The notes under the pieces: model-generated
What the model was told of the DNA's origin: nothing
Databases searched by the model: none
The model's input: only the letters and a program-made list of their open reading frames with translations
NCBI GenBank assembly: GCA_028277025.1
Contig: JAPYVG010000012.1
Span: 1 to 48,050, forward strand
Direction: 5' to 3'
Origin: Sulfolobaceae archaeon
Lineage (GTDB): Archaea; Thermoproteota; Thermoprotei_A; Sulfolobales; Sulfolobaceae
DNA length: 48,050 nt
In this document: positions 8,077-18,236 of the stretch, one piece after another
Position numbering within the stretch: the stretch's first letter is position 1
Layout of the letters: each line of letters begins with the position of its first letter
Program-made: the position numbers and the translations under genes

Positions 8077-9750
8077 ATGGATATAGATGAGAGGATAAAA
8101 GAGAGTTATCAACAGTGGGAGGAAAAGATATTAAAACCATGGCTAGCTAAAAGACCAGAAAGAAAACAGTCATTTACAACGCCATCTGGAATAGAAGTTA
8201 AAAGACTTTACACACCCCTAGACTTAAAGGGAAGCTACGAAGAAAAACTCGGCTATCCCGGGGAATATCCGTTTACTAGGGGGATTTACCCAACGATGTA
8301 TAGGGGGAGGCTATGGACGATAAGACAATATGCAGGGTTTGGTTCTGCTGAAGATACTAACGAGAGATTTAGGAAATTACTTGAGGCCGGACAAACCGGG
8401 CTTAGCATGGCCTTTGATTTACCAACCCAATTAGGATTAGACCCAGACCATGTTTTAGCTTTTACGGAAGTGGGAGTTGTAGGAGTTTCAATGTTCCATT
8501 GGAAAGAAATGGACATAGTAATGAGCGGAATTCCATTAGATAAAGTAACTACTTCAATGACAATTAACGCAACAGCGATGGAATTGCTTTCAATGTATGT
8601 TGCAACAGCCCAATCAAGGGGATTAAACATGAATGTACTTGACGGTACTGTGCAGAACGACATACTCAAGGAATATATTGCGAGAAAGAATTTCATTTAC
8701 CCCCCAGAACCATCAATGCGTTATGCAATAGACTTGATAGAATTTAGTGCGAAAAATATACCTAAATGGTACCCTATAAGCATCAGTGGATATCATATTA
8801 GGGAAGCTGGTGCTGATGCGGTATTGGAAGTTGCATTTACATTAGCTGACGGCATTGAATATGTAAGAAAAACTATGGAGAGGGGAATATCTGTAGACGA
8901 GTTCGCACCAAAACTCTCCTTCTTCTTTGCGGCCTATACAAACCTATTTGAAGAAGTTGCAAAGTTTAGGGCGGCCAGAAGGATGTGGGCAAAGATTATG
9001 AAAGAGTGGTTCGGAGCTAAAAAACCAGAATCAATGATGTTAAGGTTCCACACACAAACTGGGGGTGCAGAATTAACTGCACAGCAACCAGAAATTAATA
9101 TAATAAGAACTACATTACAAGCATTAGCCGCAGTACTTGGGGGTACTCAGAGTCTGCATGTTAACTCTTATGATGAAGCCTTAGCTTTACCAAGTGAAAA
9201 GGCAGCTAAGATTGCGATCAGAGTTCAGCAAGTAGTAGCATATGAAAGCGGTGCTGCAGACACTATTGACCCCTTAGCTGGGTCATATTACATAGAATGG
9301 TTAACAGACGAGATTGAGGAAAGGGCATGGAAGATAATAGATCAAATAGAGAAAATGGGAGGTATGATGAAAGCTATTGAGAAAGGCTATCCACAGGCTC
9401 AGATTGCCGAATCAGCATACAGACTCCAGAAGAGGATTGAGAGCGGGGATATGGTTAAAGTAGGAGTTAATATGTTTTATGAACCAGATTGGATAGGAAC
9501 TACTGAAGTTTTCAGAGTTAACCCACAAGTTAGAGAAAGGGTATTAAATAGATTAAAGAAATACAGAAGTGAAAGGGATGAAATTAAATGGAGAGACTCC
9601 TTAGATGATGTGAGAAAAGCTGCTGAAAAAGAGAATGAAAACTTGTTCCCTCACATACTTAACGCAATAAAAGCTGGTGCTACGGTAGGTGAAATAAGTT
9701 CAGTTTTAAGGGAAATTTGGGGAGAATATAAGGAACCGATTATATTCTAA
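8077..9750 (+). CDS. mcmA1: Methylmalonyl-CoA mutase, large (catalytic) subunit
   Basis: A 557-residue substrate-binding subunit that converts R-methylmalonyl-CoA to succinyl-CoA with adenosylcobalamin. Characteristic stretches are LYTPLDLKGSYEEKLGYPGEYPFTRG-type N-terminal sequence, RQYAGFGSAEDTNERF, FDLPTQLGLDPDH, and the HTQTGGAELTAQQPEINIIR and GGTQSLHVNSYDEALALPSE regions. It ends without the C-terminal B12-binding domain, as in other archaea, where that domain is a separate small protein; none is found in this window. ATG 8077 follows a TATA box by about 30 nt. In autotrophic Sulfolobales the step belongs to the carbon fixation cycle. Confidence 0.96.
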   Translation: MDIDERIKESYQQWEEKILKPWLAKRPERKQSFTTPSGIEVKRLYTPLDLKGSYEEKLGYPGEYPFTRGIYPTMYRGRLWTIRQYAGFGSAEDTNERFRKLLEAGQTGLSMAFDLPTQLGLDPDHVLAFTEVGVVGVSMFHWKEMDIVMSGIPLDKVTTSMTINATAMELLSMYVATAQSRGLNMNVLDGTVQNDILKEYIARKNFIYPPEPSMRYAIDLIEFSAKNIPKWYPISISGYHIREAGADAVLEVAFTLADGIEYVRKTMERGISVDEFAPKLSFFFAAYTNLFEEVAKFRAARRMWAKIMKEWFGAKKPESMMLRFHTQTGGAELTAQQPEINIIRTTLQALAAVLGGTQSLHVNSYDEALALPSEKAAKIAIRVQQVVAYESGAADTIDPLAGSYYIEWLTDEIEERAWKIIDQIEKMGGMMKAIEKGYPQAQIAESAYRLQKRIESGDMVKVGVNMFYEPDWIGTTEVFRVNPQVRERVLNRLKKYRSERDEIKWRDSLDDVRKAAEKENENLFPHILNAIKAGATVGEISSVLREIWGEYKEPIIF

Positions 9751-10292
9751 CTTCCTTCTTTTTTACTTCTCATCTTTTTAAGCAAATCTAGGAATTTCTC
9801 CTTCTTATCCACTGGAACATTAGCGTTCTCTCTAACAACTTCCCACTTATCCCAAGGGAATATTATCCATTTATCAACAATTTTATAATAATAATCGGGA
9901 TATTTCCTAGACCAAGGTTTAACGAAAATAGTCGCTGTTCTTACAATAGAGGGATTATACATTGCTATAATATTCCCAACAAAATCTAGGGTTTCACCAG
10001 AGTCAGAAACGTCATCAATTACTAGAACCTTTTTACCCTCAACGTTATCAACATAAACGGCTTTTATAACAGGTTTATTTTCCCTACTTTCCACACCACG
10101 ATAAAACTTTACATCAATATATTTCAAATTCCTCACTCCTAAGACATCAGAAATTAACTTTGCCGGGATTACCCCACCGGTTAATATGGCAACGATAACA
10201 TCTGGAACAAACCCCTCATCTAACATCTTTTCAGTTATTGTAAGTATACCATCCTCTATTTCCTCCCATTTAGGTACGTAATATTCAACCAT
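9747..10292 (-). CDS. Purine-type phosphoribosyltransferase
   Basis: A 181-residue type I phosphoribosyltransferase. The PRPP loop is KVLVIDDVSDSGETL near residues 87-101, and a PPi-loop-like stretch ILTGGVIPAKLI is near residue 36. WIIFPWDKWEVVRE resembles xanthine/guanine phosphoribosyltransferases of thermophilic archaea, so purine salvage is likely, but adenine versus guanine or xanthine cannot be decided. It overlaps the 3' end of the upstream phosphodiesterase gene by 8 nt on the same strand, suggesting one transcript. Its stop shares CTAA with the mcmA stop. Confidence 0.87.
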   Translation of the reverse strand: MVEYYVPKWEEIEDGILTITEKMLDEGFVPDVIVAILTGGVIPAKLISDVLGVRNLKYIDVKFYRGVESRENKPVIKAVYVDNVEGKKVLVIDDVSDSGETLDFVGNIIAMYNPSIVRTATIFVKPWSRKYPDYYYKIVDKWIIFPWDKWEVVRENANVPVDKKEKFLDLLKKMRSKKEGS

Positions 10293-11370
10293 TCAATATC
10301 ACCAATGGGACTTTCATCTCGTCTTCAGATAATCCCCCGTGATGGCCTTTAAGCTTTGCATATTCGTCGGCTTTTTCTTTATAAACATAAATGTACGCCT
10401 TAAAATCGTTAGGGACAGCAATGAAGTCAGCCTGGGTATTACCACCTAAAAGTATATCAAAATCTTGCTTAGTAAAAACTACCAAGTTAGGGTATTTATC
10501 GTAAAGGTAGGTCTTTAAATCATACCTACTGTGTAAGAAAAGGGCTCTCGAGTCACCATAAGGTAAAATGTCAAGTAATGAAATAAGACTCTGATCATTG
10601 TTAAGCAAAACGTGATCAGAAACTTGAACATGACCGTGATCTGCAGTAACTACAAAAACATAATCCTTAAACTTTTCTGCTGCCGCTAAAACTCTCTTAT
10701 AAATCTCGACTATGGCCTCTTTAGTAACCTCATTAGTAGGACCGTGCTTATGTGCTAATGTATCTATATCTGGGACATAGAAGTAAACAAAGTTATATTG
10801 GCCTTCACTTAGCACTTGGGAAAGTTCGTAAAACCCGTCTAAAAAATTAGTATATGTTTTAGTTATAGAAGTTTTTCCGTGAGTAGCATTTGTAAATTCA
10901 GTATTTTCAATACCCTTCGGAATTACTTCAGCGGTCTTTATATTACTTTCAGCTAAATAACTTCTAATATTCGGAAATGCAGTAAGGAGCTTTACGTTTT
11001 CCGATATCGAATCTCTACTATCCACTAATGGGTAAGTATATTTTAACGTGTTAACTATACCTCCAAGCCTTTTCGAATAAGTGTTATAACCCAAGACCCC
11101 ATGTTCTGCGGGTAATAATGCAGTAAAAAGGGTTGTAATTACTGTAGAAGTTGTAGAAGGGAATACAGTCGTTATATGCTCTTCTACTGGGAATCCAGCG
11201 TTCTTTAACATGTTATATCCTAATCCGTCTAATAGTACTAAGACTAATCTCCTACCACTCAACTCTATTTTTTTACCTTTACATTCTCTTTTTACTCCTA
11301 AAAAGTCAGCTATTCCACATGCTAGATTATATATACTCTTTTCTTGATAGTTTGGGTAGATAAATTCCAT
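10285..11370 (-). CDS. Alkaline phosphatase-superfamily phosphodiesterase/pyrophosphatase
   Basis: A 361-residue member of the type I phosphodiesterase/nucleotide pyrophosphatase group. The two-metal site is recognisable: VLLDGLGYN near residue 50, the nucleophile region FPSTTSTVITT with its threonine, VPDIDTLAHKHGP, VVTADHGHVQ, and a final HHGG. It lacks a signal peptide and so acts in the cytosol. Clustering with a purine phosphoribosyltransferase suggests a nucleotide substrate, but phosphonate or phospholipid esters are also possible. Confidence 0.85.
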   Translation of the reverse strand: MEFIYPNYQEKSIYNLACGIADFLGVKRECKGKKIELSGRRLVLVLLDGLGYNMLKNAGFPVEEHITTVFPSTTSTVITTLFTALLPAEHGVLGYNTYSKRLGGIVNTLKYTYPLVDSRDSISENVKLLTAFPNIRSYLAESNIKTAEVIPKGIENTEFTNATHGKTSITKTYTNFLDGFYELSQVLSEGQYNFVYFYVPDIDTLAHKHGPTNEVTKEAIVEIYKRVLAAAEKFKDYVFVVTADHGHVQVSDHVLLNNDQSLISLLDILPYGDSRALFLHSRYDLKTYLYDKYPNLVVFTKQDFDILLGGNTQADFIAVPNDFKAYIYVYKEKADEYAKLKGHHGGLSEDEMKVPLVILNG

Positions 11371-11380
11371 ACCAGTAAAG

Positions 11381-11391
11381 TTATATTTAAG
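11381..11391 (+). promoter_or_regulatory. TATA box for the one-helix protein/flavoenzyme operon
   Basis: AGTTATATTTA lies about 24 nt before ATG 11410, which fits a leaderless transcript starting at or next to that codon. This supports the short 44-residue start over the longer frame from 11344, which would begin upstream of the promoter. Confidence 0.5.
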
Positions 11392-11409
11392 TTTAAGAAG
11401 TTATGTGAG

Positions 11410-11544
11410 ATGACAACAACTCTACCACCAGATGAGCAGTTTGCGACAAACCTCGTTATGATCTTTTCTTACCTCGCGATCGGGTTATCAGTTGCGGGAG
11501 GAATAGCCGCTATAATAATTAGGTTAAGAGGAGGGTCTAAATAA
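11410..11544 (+). CDS. Small single-pass membrane protein
   Basis: A 44-residue protein: a short polar N-terminus (MTTTLPPDEQFATN), one transmembrane helix of about 22 residues rich in Gly, Ala and Ile, and a basic tail (RLRGGSK) that should face the cytosol. It starts about 24 nt after a TATA box and overlaps the next gene by 1 nt (TAATG), so it is tightly coupled to the flavoenzyme that follows. It may be an anchor or partner for that enzyme. No known family was recognised. Confidence 0.7.
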   Translation: MTTTLPPDEQFATNLVMIFSYLAIGLSVAGGIAAIIIRLRGGSK

Positions 11545-13085
11545 TGTATGATGCAATAGTTATAGGTGGTGGTCATAACGGGCTTATAACTGCAGCTTAT
11601 CTAGCCAAAGCCGGATTAAAGGTTGCTGTTTTTGAAAGAAGGAAAATAGTCGGAGGTGCAGCAGCGACTGAAGAATTGTGGCCTAATATAAGAGTTTCAA
11701 CTGGCTCATATGTTTTAAGCTTACTAAGGAAGAAAATAATTGATGACCTAGAACTTCATAAGCATGGGTTAAAGGTTTACACAAAAGACCCGGGACTATA
11801 TGTTCCCTTTGGTAATGGGAAAAGCATAACCATATGGGTAGACCCTAAAAAGACCAAAAAGGAAATCGAGAAATTTTCCCAAAATGATGCAAAAAATTAT
11901 GAGAAATTCGTATCTTTATTAGACACTTTTTCTTCTTTAGCAGATATCTTTATGCTCAATAGACCGCCAAAATTTCGTGAAATCGAAGAGGTTTTTGAAC
12001 TTCTTAAAAGCCTAAACGTAGAAGAGGACAAAGCTTATACAATTGCCAGAATGTTCTTTCAAGACGGTAAGTCTTTTCTTGACGAGTTTTTTGAGTCTGA
12101 GGAAGTTAAAGCGGCATTAATAGAAGACGCTGTGGTAGGCACGTATGCCTCTCCCACAACGCCCGGCACAGCATATGTGTTTCTTCATCATAATATCGGT
12201 GAGGTAAATGGAATAAAGGGAGCATGGGGATATGTGGAGGGAGGAATGGGTGCAGTTAGTAATTCTATAGCTAATGCAGCGAAATCATTAGGAGTCGAAA
12301 TTTATACCGATTCAGAAGTTGATGAAATAATAGTCAAAAACAACGAGGCTAAAGGCATCAAGTTAAAAAATGGAAAAGTTATTGAGGGAAAAATAATTGT
12401 TTCGAACGCAGATCCAAAGACTACATTCTTAAAACTTTTAAGAAACGCTGAACTTGAGGAAGATTTTATAAAAAGGGTCAAAGCATTGAAAACCACTGGA
12501 GTTTCATTCAAAATTAACGGTTATATGGAGGAATTACCCGATTTTGGTGAAGGTAAATGGTTGATGCCTCATCATAAGGCTTCCATACTAATTATGCCCT
12601 CAATAGACTACATCGAGAAAGCTTATATCGATTCTAAAGTTTTAGGATATTCTAGACAACCTTGGCTATCGATTAATATACCGTCAACAGTAGACCCAAC
12701 TCTAGCACCTAGCGGAAAATTTGTTTTTAACATCTTTGGTCAATATTTACCCTATTCTGATAGAGTGAATGAATTGAAAGATAAAATGATTGAGATAGTT
12801 ATGGATACTATAGGACAGTACGCTAGCTTTAAGCCAGTTAAGATGGAGTTCTTAACACCGCTTGATATAGAGAAAAGATTTGGCATATGGGGTGGCAATA
12901 TCTTTCACTTGGATATGACACCAGACCAATTATATGTTTTCAGACCTTTAATAGGCTATTCTGACTATAAAACACCGATAAAAAGCTTATATCTATGCGG
13001 ATCCGGAACTCATCCGGGCGGAGGTGTAACTGGAGCCCCCGGATATAACGCGGCAATGGAAATTTTGAATGAGTTAAAACGTTAA
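11544..13085 (+). CDS. Phytoene desaturase/PYROXD2-like FAD oxidoreductase
   Basis: A 513-residue FAD-dependent amine oxidase-fold protein. The N-terminal dinucleotide motif IGGGHNGLITAAYLAKAG and the following ERR..VGGAA are clear. The C-terminal FAD motif is LYLCGSGTHPGGGVTGAPGYNAA. The body resembles carotenoid desaturases and PYROXD2-like proteins. True phytoene desaturation is possible because Sulfolobales make carotenoids, but no carotenoid genes are nearby, so the substrate is open. It is coupled to the one-helix membrane protein and followed by a membrane-anchored AAA ATPase. Confidence 0.85.
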   Translation: MYDAIVIGGGHNGLITAAYLAKAGLKVAVFERRKIVGGAAATEELWPNIRVSTGSYVLSLLRKKIIDDLELHKHGLKVYTKDPGLYVPFGNGKSITIWVDPKKTKKEIEKFSQNDAKNYEKFVSLLDTFSSLADIFMLNRPPKFREIEEVFELLKSLNVEEDKAYTIARMFFQDGKSFLDEFFESEEVKAALIEDAVVGTYASPTTPGTAYVFLHHNIGEVNGIKGAWGYVEGGMGAVSNSIANAAKSLGVEIYTDSEVDEIIVKNNEAKGIKLKNGKVIEGKIIVSNADPKTTFLKLLRNAELEEDFIKRVKALKTTGVSFKINGYMEELPDFGEGKWLMPHHKASILIMPSIDYIEKAYIDSKVLGYSRQPWLSINIPSTVDPTLAPSGKFVFNIFGQYLPYSDRVNELKDKMIEIVMDTIGQYASFKPVKMEFLTPLDIEKRFGIWGGNIFHLDMTPDQLYVFRPLIGYSDYKTPIKSLYLCGSGTHPGGGVTGAPGYNAAMEILNELKR

Positions 13086-13126
13086 CTATAATTTAAATAT
13101 TTGGAAATTGTAAATGATTTTTGACT

Positions 13127-14935
13127 ATGGGAGATATTCCACTTATTATTGGACTAGTAGGAACAATAGTAGTTACAATAATATTTCTTACAATGATATT
13201 TAGGAAAGAGACACAAAAGTTCCTACTTTCAGATAAGGCGTTACAATTACAGCAAAGACAACCTAAAAAGAAGGAAGATACTGGAGAGAAAATAACATGG
13301 GATATGATAGGTGGTTATGATGATGTTAAGAGAGAAATAAAGGAATATATTGAATTACCACTTAAACATAGGGACTTAGCTAAGAAGTATGGCTTAAGAT
13401 TACCTAAAGGAATATTGTTATTCGGGCCTCCAGGGTGCGGTAAATCACTAATGATGAGGGCATTAGCTAATGAGGCAAAGATAAACTTCATCTATGTTAA
13501 CGTGAGCGATATAATGAGCAAGTGGTACGGGGAAAGCGAATCAAGGCTACGTGAATTATTTGCAAATGCTAGGAAAAACGCGCCTTGTATACTGTTTTTC
13601 GATGAAATAGACACTATTGGCGTAAAGAGGGAGAGCCATACTGGTGATTCAGTTACCCCTAGACTCTTATCGCTAATGCTATCTGAAATAGATGGGTTAC
13701 AAAGTGAAGAAGGAGTCATAATAGTAGGATCTACTAATGTACCACATTTACTAGACAAGGCTTTATTAAGAGCCGGTAGATTTGATAAGTTAATCTATAT
13801 AGGGGTTCCTGATAAAAAATCCAGAAAAGAGATATTTCAAATACATTGTAAAGGAAAACCTATCGCAGAAGATGTGGACTTTGATAAATTGGCTGAAATG
13901 ACTGAGAGGTTTACTGGGGCAGATATAGCTAATGTTTGCCAAGAAGTAGCTAGACTTGCAGCAGTAGAAGCACTCGAGACCGGTACAGAGAGGAAAATTA
14001 CCAGCCAGGACTTCATTAAGGTAATAAAGAGATATAAGCCAAGTGTAACTTTACAAATGCTAGATGAATACGAGAAGTTCAGAATGGATTATGAGAGGAA
14101 ATTCAGAGGACCCGAAATACCCGAAGATGATACAGAGAAGATTACATTAGATGATATAGGCGGTTATTATCAAGTAAAGAAGGAATTATATGAATTGCTA
14201 GAAATACAATTAAAATATTCAAACCTCATGGAGCAAATGAAGATACCGCCTATTAGAGGGATATTACTTTACGGCCCACCTGGAGTAGGTAAAACTATGA
14301 TGGCCAAGGCTTTAGCAAAGACATTAAACGTGAAACTTATAATGCTAAGTGGTGCTGAAATACTTTATAAGGGATATGAAGGGGCAGTAAATGCAGTTAA
14401 AGAAGTATTTAATAGGGCCAGAGAAAATAAGCCCGCAATCCTCTTACTTGATGAATTAGATGCAATAGCGCCTAGAAGAGAGAACTTAAAGAGCGAGGCA
14501 TCAAAAGTAGTAAACCAATTACTTACTGAAATGGATGGAATTAGGAGTTTAAAGGAAGTTGTAGTAATAGGGACTACTAATAGAATAGAAGATATAGACC
14601 CAGCACTTAAAAGACCGGGGAGATTTGACAGAATAATTTATATGCCATTACCAAACAAAGAGGAAAGAGAAGACATATTACAGAAATATGTTGGAAAAGA
14701 GGAGTGCAAAGAGGTTCACTGTGATAAGATTGCGGAAATGACTGAAGGATATAGCGGTGCCGATTTGGCTGCAATAGCTAGAGAGGCTAAGATTAAAGTT
14801 TTAAGGGAAATTATTAAAGGAAACGTAAATAGAAAACTAACTTATGAGGATCTAGTAGAGGCGTTAAAGATAATTAAACCTTCTGCAGAGAATAAGAAAG
14901 ATAATGAAGCAAGCTCGGATCAAGAGAAACGATAA
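13127..14935 (+). CDS. Membrane-anchored Cdc48-like double AAA+ ATPase
   Basis: A protein of about 602 residues with two AAA+ modules. Residues 1-25 are a single hydrophobic helix followed by a basic stretch, in place of the N-domain of Cdc48/VAT. Module one has GPPGCGKS near residue 100, Walker B ILFFDEID and arginine-finger region LLRAGRFD. Module two has GPPGVGKT near 383, LLLDELDA and LKRPGRFD. Both look catalytically complete. Such anchored unfoldases may extract or remodel membrane proteins. TTG at 13121 is an alternative start; a TATA-like TTTAAAT is at 13092. The 3' end overlaps the opposing phosphatase gene by 62 nt. Confidence 0.9.
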   Translation: MGDIPLIIGLVGTIVVTIIFLTMIFRKETQKFLLSDKALQLQQRQPKKKEDTGEKITWDMIGGYDDVKREIKEYIELPLKHRDLAKKYGLRLPKGILLFGPPGCGKSLMMRALANEAKINFIYVNVSDIMSKWYGESESRLRELFANARKNAPCILFFDEIDTIGVKRESHTGDSVTPRLLSLMLSEIDGLQSEEGVIIVGSTNVPHLLDKALLRAGRFDKLIYIGVPDKKSRKEIFQIHCKGKPIAEDVDFDKLAEMTERFTGADIANVCQEVARLAAVEALETGTERKITSQDFIKVIKRYKPSVTLQMLDEYEKFRMDYERKFRGPEIPEDDTEKITLDDIGGYYQVKKELYELLEIQLKYSNLMEQMKIPPIRGILLYGPPGVGKTMMAKALAKTLNVKLIMLSGAEILYKGYEGAVNAVKEVFNRARENKPAILLLDELDAIAPRRENLKSEASKVVNQLLTEMDGIRSLKEVVVIGTTNRIEDIDPALKRPGRFDRIIYMPLPNKEEREDILQKYVGKEECKEVHCDKIAEMTEGYSGADLAAIAREAKIKVLREIIKGNVNRKLTYEDLVEALKIIKPSAENKKDNEASSDQEKR

Positions 14936-15671
14936 CGTCCTCTATTACACTAACTTTTGTTAAACTACTTCTAATCTTTTGTAGTCTAGAATTATATACT
15001 TGAATTCCGAGCCTATTACAGAAATTACTTGACGCTGCTATATCCACATTCCTCAATCTGCCTCTAATGTCGAAAAACATAGTAGCCTTACCAGTACAAA
15101 CTAGTATCATGTCAAGTGAGGCGCTCCCTAAACTCCTTATCTTATAAGAGTCAAGTTTATCAAGGAATTCCTTTACTTGAAGTAATTTAGACTTAGAGAA
15201 ATATGCTAGTAAAAGTATTTTATCCGGTGGGGTAACTTTCTCTATTATTTTGCCATTAATGTAAGCGTTATTCTCGTCATAAGAGTAAATTTGAGAAGTA
15301 AAAATGTTAGCAACTGCACCCGTTATAGAATTTAATAAATCCTCCTCTCCTTTTTTATAAATTGCAATTGATACTGAAGACCACGGGATTCCAGAAATAT
15401 AGTTAGTACTCCCATCTAGCGGATCGATAATTGCAATATAATCATAATTCGAATCTGATAAAACAGTACCAGATTCTTCTGATACTAAAAGGAATTTATA
15501 TCCCGTGGATTTAAGAAGACTAAAGATGTATTCCTCTGACTTTTTATCTATAACCCTGGTGGTATCGTTACCGTGAAAACCTATTACTTTATTTATTCCC
15601 TCATCCTCTCTATGCTCATACAAGAACTTAGCTGCTACACTAGCAATTTTCTCAATTTCTTCTCTTTTCAT
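14874..15671 (-). CDS. Inositol monophosphatase-family phosphatase
   Basis: A 265-residue sugar phosphatase of the IMPase/archaeal FBPase group. The metal-binding motifs are present: SEESG near residue 70, [12 protein letters not shown] near residue 90, and [10 protein letters not shown], which corresponds to the third WDxAA site. The substrate could be inositol phosphate or a similar sugar phosphate; Sulfolobales use a different enzyme for gluconeogenic FBPase. It lies 1 nt after trxB on the same strand, so it is probably co-transcribed, and its last 62 nt are antisense to the AAA ATPase gene. Confidence 0.88.
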   Translation of the reverse strand: MKREEIEKIASVAAKFLYEHREDEGINKVIGFHGNDTTRVIDKKSEEYIFSLLKSTGYKFLLVSEESGTVLSDSNYDYIAIIDPLDGSTNYISGIPWSSVSIAIYKKGEEDLLNSITGAVANIFTSQIYSYDENNAYINGKIIEKVTPPDKILLLAYFSKSKLLQVKEFLDKLDSYKIRSLGSASLDMILVCTGKATMFFDIRGRLRNVDIAASSNFCNRLGIQVYNSRLQKIRSSLTKVSVIEDVIVSLDPSLLHYLSYSLQKV

Positions 15672-15672
15672 C

Positions 15673-16644
15673 TCACTTTTTCCTCTTTTTCTGGTTTAAA
15701 TATGTGAATGCGCTATGAGCTGCTACCGCGCCTTGAGCTGCTGAAGTTATTACTTGTCTGAACCCTAACCACATACCAGTACAATCACCTGCTGCAAAAA
15801 CTCCTTCAATATTAGTCCTCATCCACTCGTCTACCTTAATATAACCGTGCTCGTCAGTTTCTATTCCGTTATTCCTTGCGAAATCTGTCGGGGGTTCAAA
15901 ACCTATTTCAACAAAAACACCGTTAACCGGAATTTCTTTGTCTTCACCAGTTTTTAGATTATGCACAATTACCGATCTCACTATTTTATCCCCCTTAATC
16001 TCCTTTACAACGCTGTTTAGAATAAATTCTACATTAGGTTTTTGCTTTACGTTTTCGACATAAATAGGTTGAGCTTTAAATTCATCCCTCCTATGAATTA
16101 GATATACTTTAGTTGCGTATCTTGAAAGGATTTCCGCACCCTCAAGAGCGGAATCTCCTCCGCCTACTACTGCGACAACCCTATTTCTAAATAATGGGGC
16201 ATCACAAACTGAACAGTAAGAAACCCCCCTTCCAGTAAATTCAGCCTCACCGGGCACGTTTAATTTTCTCCTTTTAACTCCTATGGCTAAAATTATAGCA
16301 CTGGCCTTATACTCGCCCTTCCTTTTTGTCTTGACTATAAATTCATCCCCTACCTTTTCTATCTTCTCAACTGTATCTAAAATCGCGGGAACATTATATT
16401 TTTCTATGTGTTTATTGAATAATTTTATCATATCCTGTGCCTGGATACCTATTAAACCAAGGTAATCATCCACTTCTCCCGCTTCACTTATTTGCCCCCC
16501 AGGTGTTTCGCCGATTACTAAAGTCTTTAACATAAACCTAGCTGAATATAGTGCAGAACTATAAGCTGCTGGCCCCAATCCAACTATTATAACGTCGAAC
16601 TTATCTCCCGGTTTAACATCAAATGACTTAGGTATTAAGCTCAT
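15673..16644 (-). CDS. trxB: Thioredoxin reductase
   Basis: A 323-residue flavoprotein that reduces thioredoxin or protein disulfide oxidoreductase with NAD(P)H. The redox motif is CSVCD near residue 148 (CxxC, as in archaeal TrxB). The FAD site is [15 protein letters not shown], a slight variant of GGGPAG. The pyridine nucleotide site is [15 protein letters not shown] and the terminal FAD motif is [10 protein letters not shown]. It is first in a two-gene operon with the IMPase-like gene and is divergent from the dihydropteroate synthase-like gene. Confidence 0.95.
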   Translation of the reverse strand: MSLIPKSFDVKPGDKFDVIIVGLGPAAYSSALYSARFMLKTLVIGETPGGQISEAGEVDDYLGLIGIQAQDMIKLFNKHIEKYNVPAILDTVEKIEKVGDEFIVKTKRKGEYKASAIILAIGVKRRKLNVPGEAEFTGRGVSYCSVCDAPLFRNRVVAVVGGGDSALEGAEILSRYATKVYLIHRRDEFKAQPIYVENVKQKPNVEFILNSVVKEIKGDKIVRSVIVHNLKTGEDKEIPVNGVFVEIGFEPPTDFARNNGIETDEHGYIKVDEWMRTNIEGVFAAGDCTGMWLGFRQVITSAAQGAVAAHSAFTYLNQKKRKK

Positions 16645-16724
16645 AAGTAAATTTAATGATAATACTCATTATAAGACTTTCTGAACTCTCATTTATATCC
16701 TAATAAAAATGTAAAGTATATTTG

Positions 16725-18236
16725 ATGAAAGTACTACTAGTAACGGGGAAATTAGCATCAAACATTGTAAAAGAAATAGCGTCAACTTTGAAAATCAAGG
16801 CTGATGTATTGGTCCTTAACTACCCTATAGCATCTTTAATGACTGTAGATTATATTGCCGAGAATTTGAAAGGTAAAAAACTCGATGACTATGATTACAT
16901 AATCCTTCCAGGGTTAGTAGCTGGCGACGCTAGAAAGATTGAAGAAATAGCTAAAATAAGGACTATAAAGGGTACTGAAGATATACAAGACTTGCCCATT
17001 ATGATTGAGCTATTAGAGAAAGGGATTGAGTTTTCCACTCTCTACCCTGCTGATAAGGTTATAAAAAGGGAAAAGTTCAGAGACATTAAAAATACCTTAG
17101 CCAAAATCGAGGAAAATGGAGAATATAAGTTCGAAGTTGATGGCATAAAAATACCCATAAGACCTCCACCTTTCAGAATTTTCTTAGAGCTTGACGGATC
17201 TAAGTCCTTAGAGGAATTAATGGAAGAAGTACTAGAAAAAAAGAAGTATATAGACGTTGCAGTAATAGGCTTCCCTAATGGGCATTTTGATGTTGATGAA
17301 GTTAGAAAGAAAGTGAGTAAATTGAGGGACATACTTCCAGTAGGTATTGACTCAGCGTCAACGGAAGAATTAATTGAAGGAGTAAAAGCTGGTGCATCGT
17401 TTGTGTTTAATCTGAATGAAGAGAACTTAGAGAAATTAGAATCTATAAAGAATTTGTCAGCATTTGTAATAGCCCCCTTATCTGTGGAGAACAAGGCTGA
17501 TTTAACGCTAAAAATTTATGAGAGGGCTAAGAAGATAGGTTTCGAAAAGTTAATTCTAGACCCTATTCTCTCACCACCATTATTAGGAGTAGTGGACAGC
17601 ATAATTGACTATAAAAAGGTTAGGGAAAGTGTAAGCGAACCTATGCTAATGGGGATCCTTAACGTCACGGAACTAATAGATGCTGATAGTGTTGGAATTA
17701 ATGCCCTTCTTACCTCCATTGCTGGTGAATTAGGAATAGGTAATTTACTTACCATGGAGAACGGCAAGACTGTTGGGTCAGTATTTGAAGTAAAGAAGGC
17801 TACTCAAATGGTTAGTATTAGTCTAACCCAGAAAAAACTACCTAAAAATATAGGAGTAGACTTACTGATTCTAAAGGATAAAAAGAAGTACCAAGAAAAC
17901 CCCATCGATATTATAAACCCAGAGGTGGTTAAGGGGCACGAAGAACCTAAAATGATGGATAACGGCTTTGTTAAGATTACTAAAGACGACAAATGGATTT
18001 ACTTGACTTGGTACGGTAAGGAAAGATTTACCATAATAGGTGATGACGGGTTAACCATCGGGAGAAAATTAGTGCAGAGGACTAACATAAACCCTGAACA
18101 TGCGATATATATAGGATATGAGTTGGCTAAAGCTGAAATTGCGTTAAAGTTAAATAAGAATTATGTGCAAGATAAACCGTTATTTAAATATGATAAGGGT
18201 GGCGACTCCATCAATAATAATGAGGGAGACGATTGA
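16725..18236 (+). CDS. Dihydropteroate synthase-like protein (pterin pathway)
   Basis: A 503-residue archaeal protein of the family named after dihydropteroate synthase. The first 150 residues form a separate alpha/beta domain (KVLLVTGKLASNIVKEI, DYIILPGLVAGDA). A TIM-barrel-like domain follows, with VAVIGFPNGHFDVDEVR, LPVGIDSAST, LILDPILSPP, and MGILNVTELIDADSVGINALL near the barrel end. It may join a pterin to an arylamine in the modified folate of Sulfolobales (sulfopterin), but the reaction is unproven. Two other pterin genes lie within 4 kb. TTG at 16722 is an alternative start; a TTTATAT box lies about 30 nt upstream. Confidence 0.8.
   Translation: MKVLLVTGKLASNIVKEIASTLKIKADVLVLNYPIASLMTVDYIAENLKGKKLDDYDYIILPGLVAGDARKIEEIAKIRTIKGTEDIQDLPIMIELLEKGIEFSTLYPADKVIKREKFRDIKNTLAKIEENGEYKFEVDGIKIPIRPPPFRIFLELDGSKSLEELMEEVLEKKKYIDVAVIGFPNGHFDVDEVRKKVSKLRDILPVGIDSASTEELIEGVKAGASFVFNLNEENLEKLESIKNLSAFVIAPLSVENKADLTLKIYERAKKIGFEKLILDPILSPPLLGVVDSIIDYKKVRESVSEPMLMGILNVTELIDADSVGINALLTSIAGELGIGNLLTMENGKTVGSVFEVKKATQMVSISLTQKKLPKNIGVDLLILKDKKKYQENPIDIINPEVVKGHEEPKMMDNGFVKITKDDKWIYLTWYGKERFTIIGDDGLTIGRKLVQRTNINPEHAIYIGYELAKAEIALKLNKNYVQDKPLFKYDKGGDSINNNEGDD

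Noticed and set aside
8286..8696. Minus-strand frame of 136 codons inside mcmA
   Set aside because: mcmA is conserved over this whole stretch; the antisense peptide is Ser/Pro/Thr-rich noise.
17042..17494. Minus-strand frame of 150 codons inside the dihydropteroate synthase-like gene
   Set aside because: Low-complexity Ser/Phe-rich antisense translation; no start signal or neighbours.
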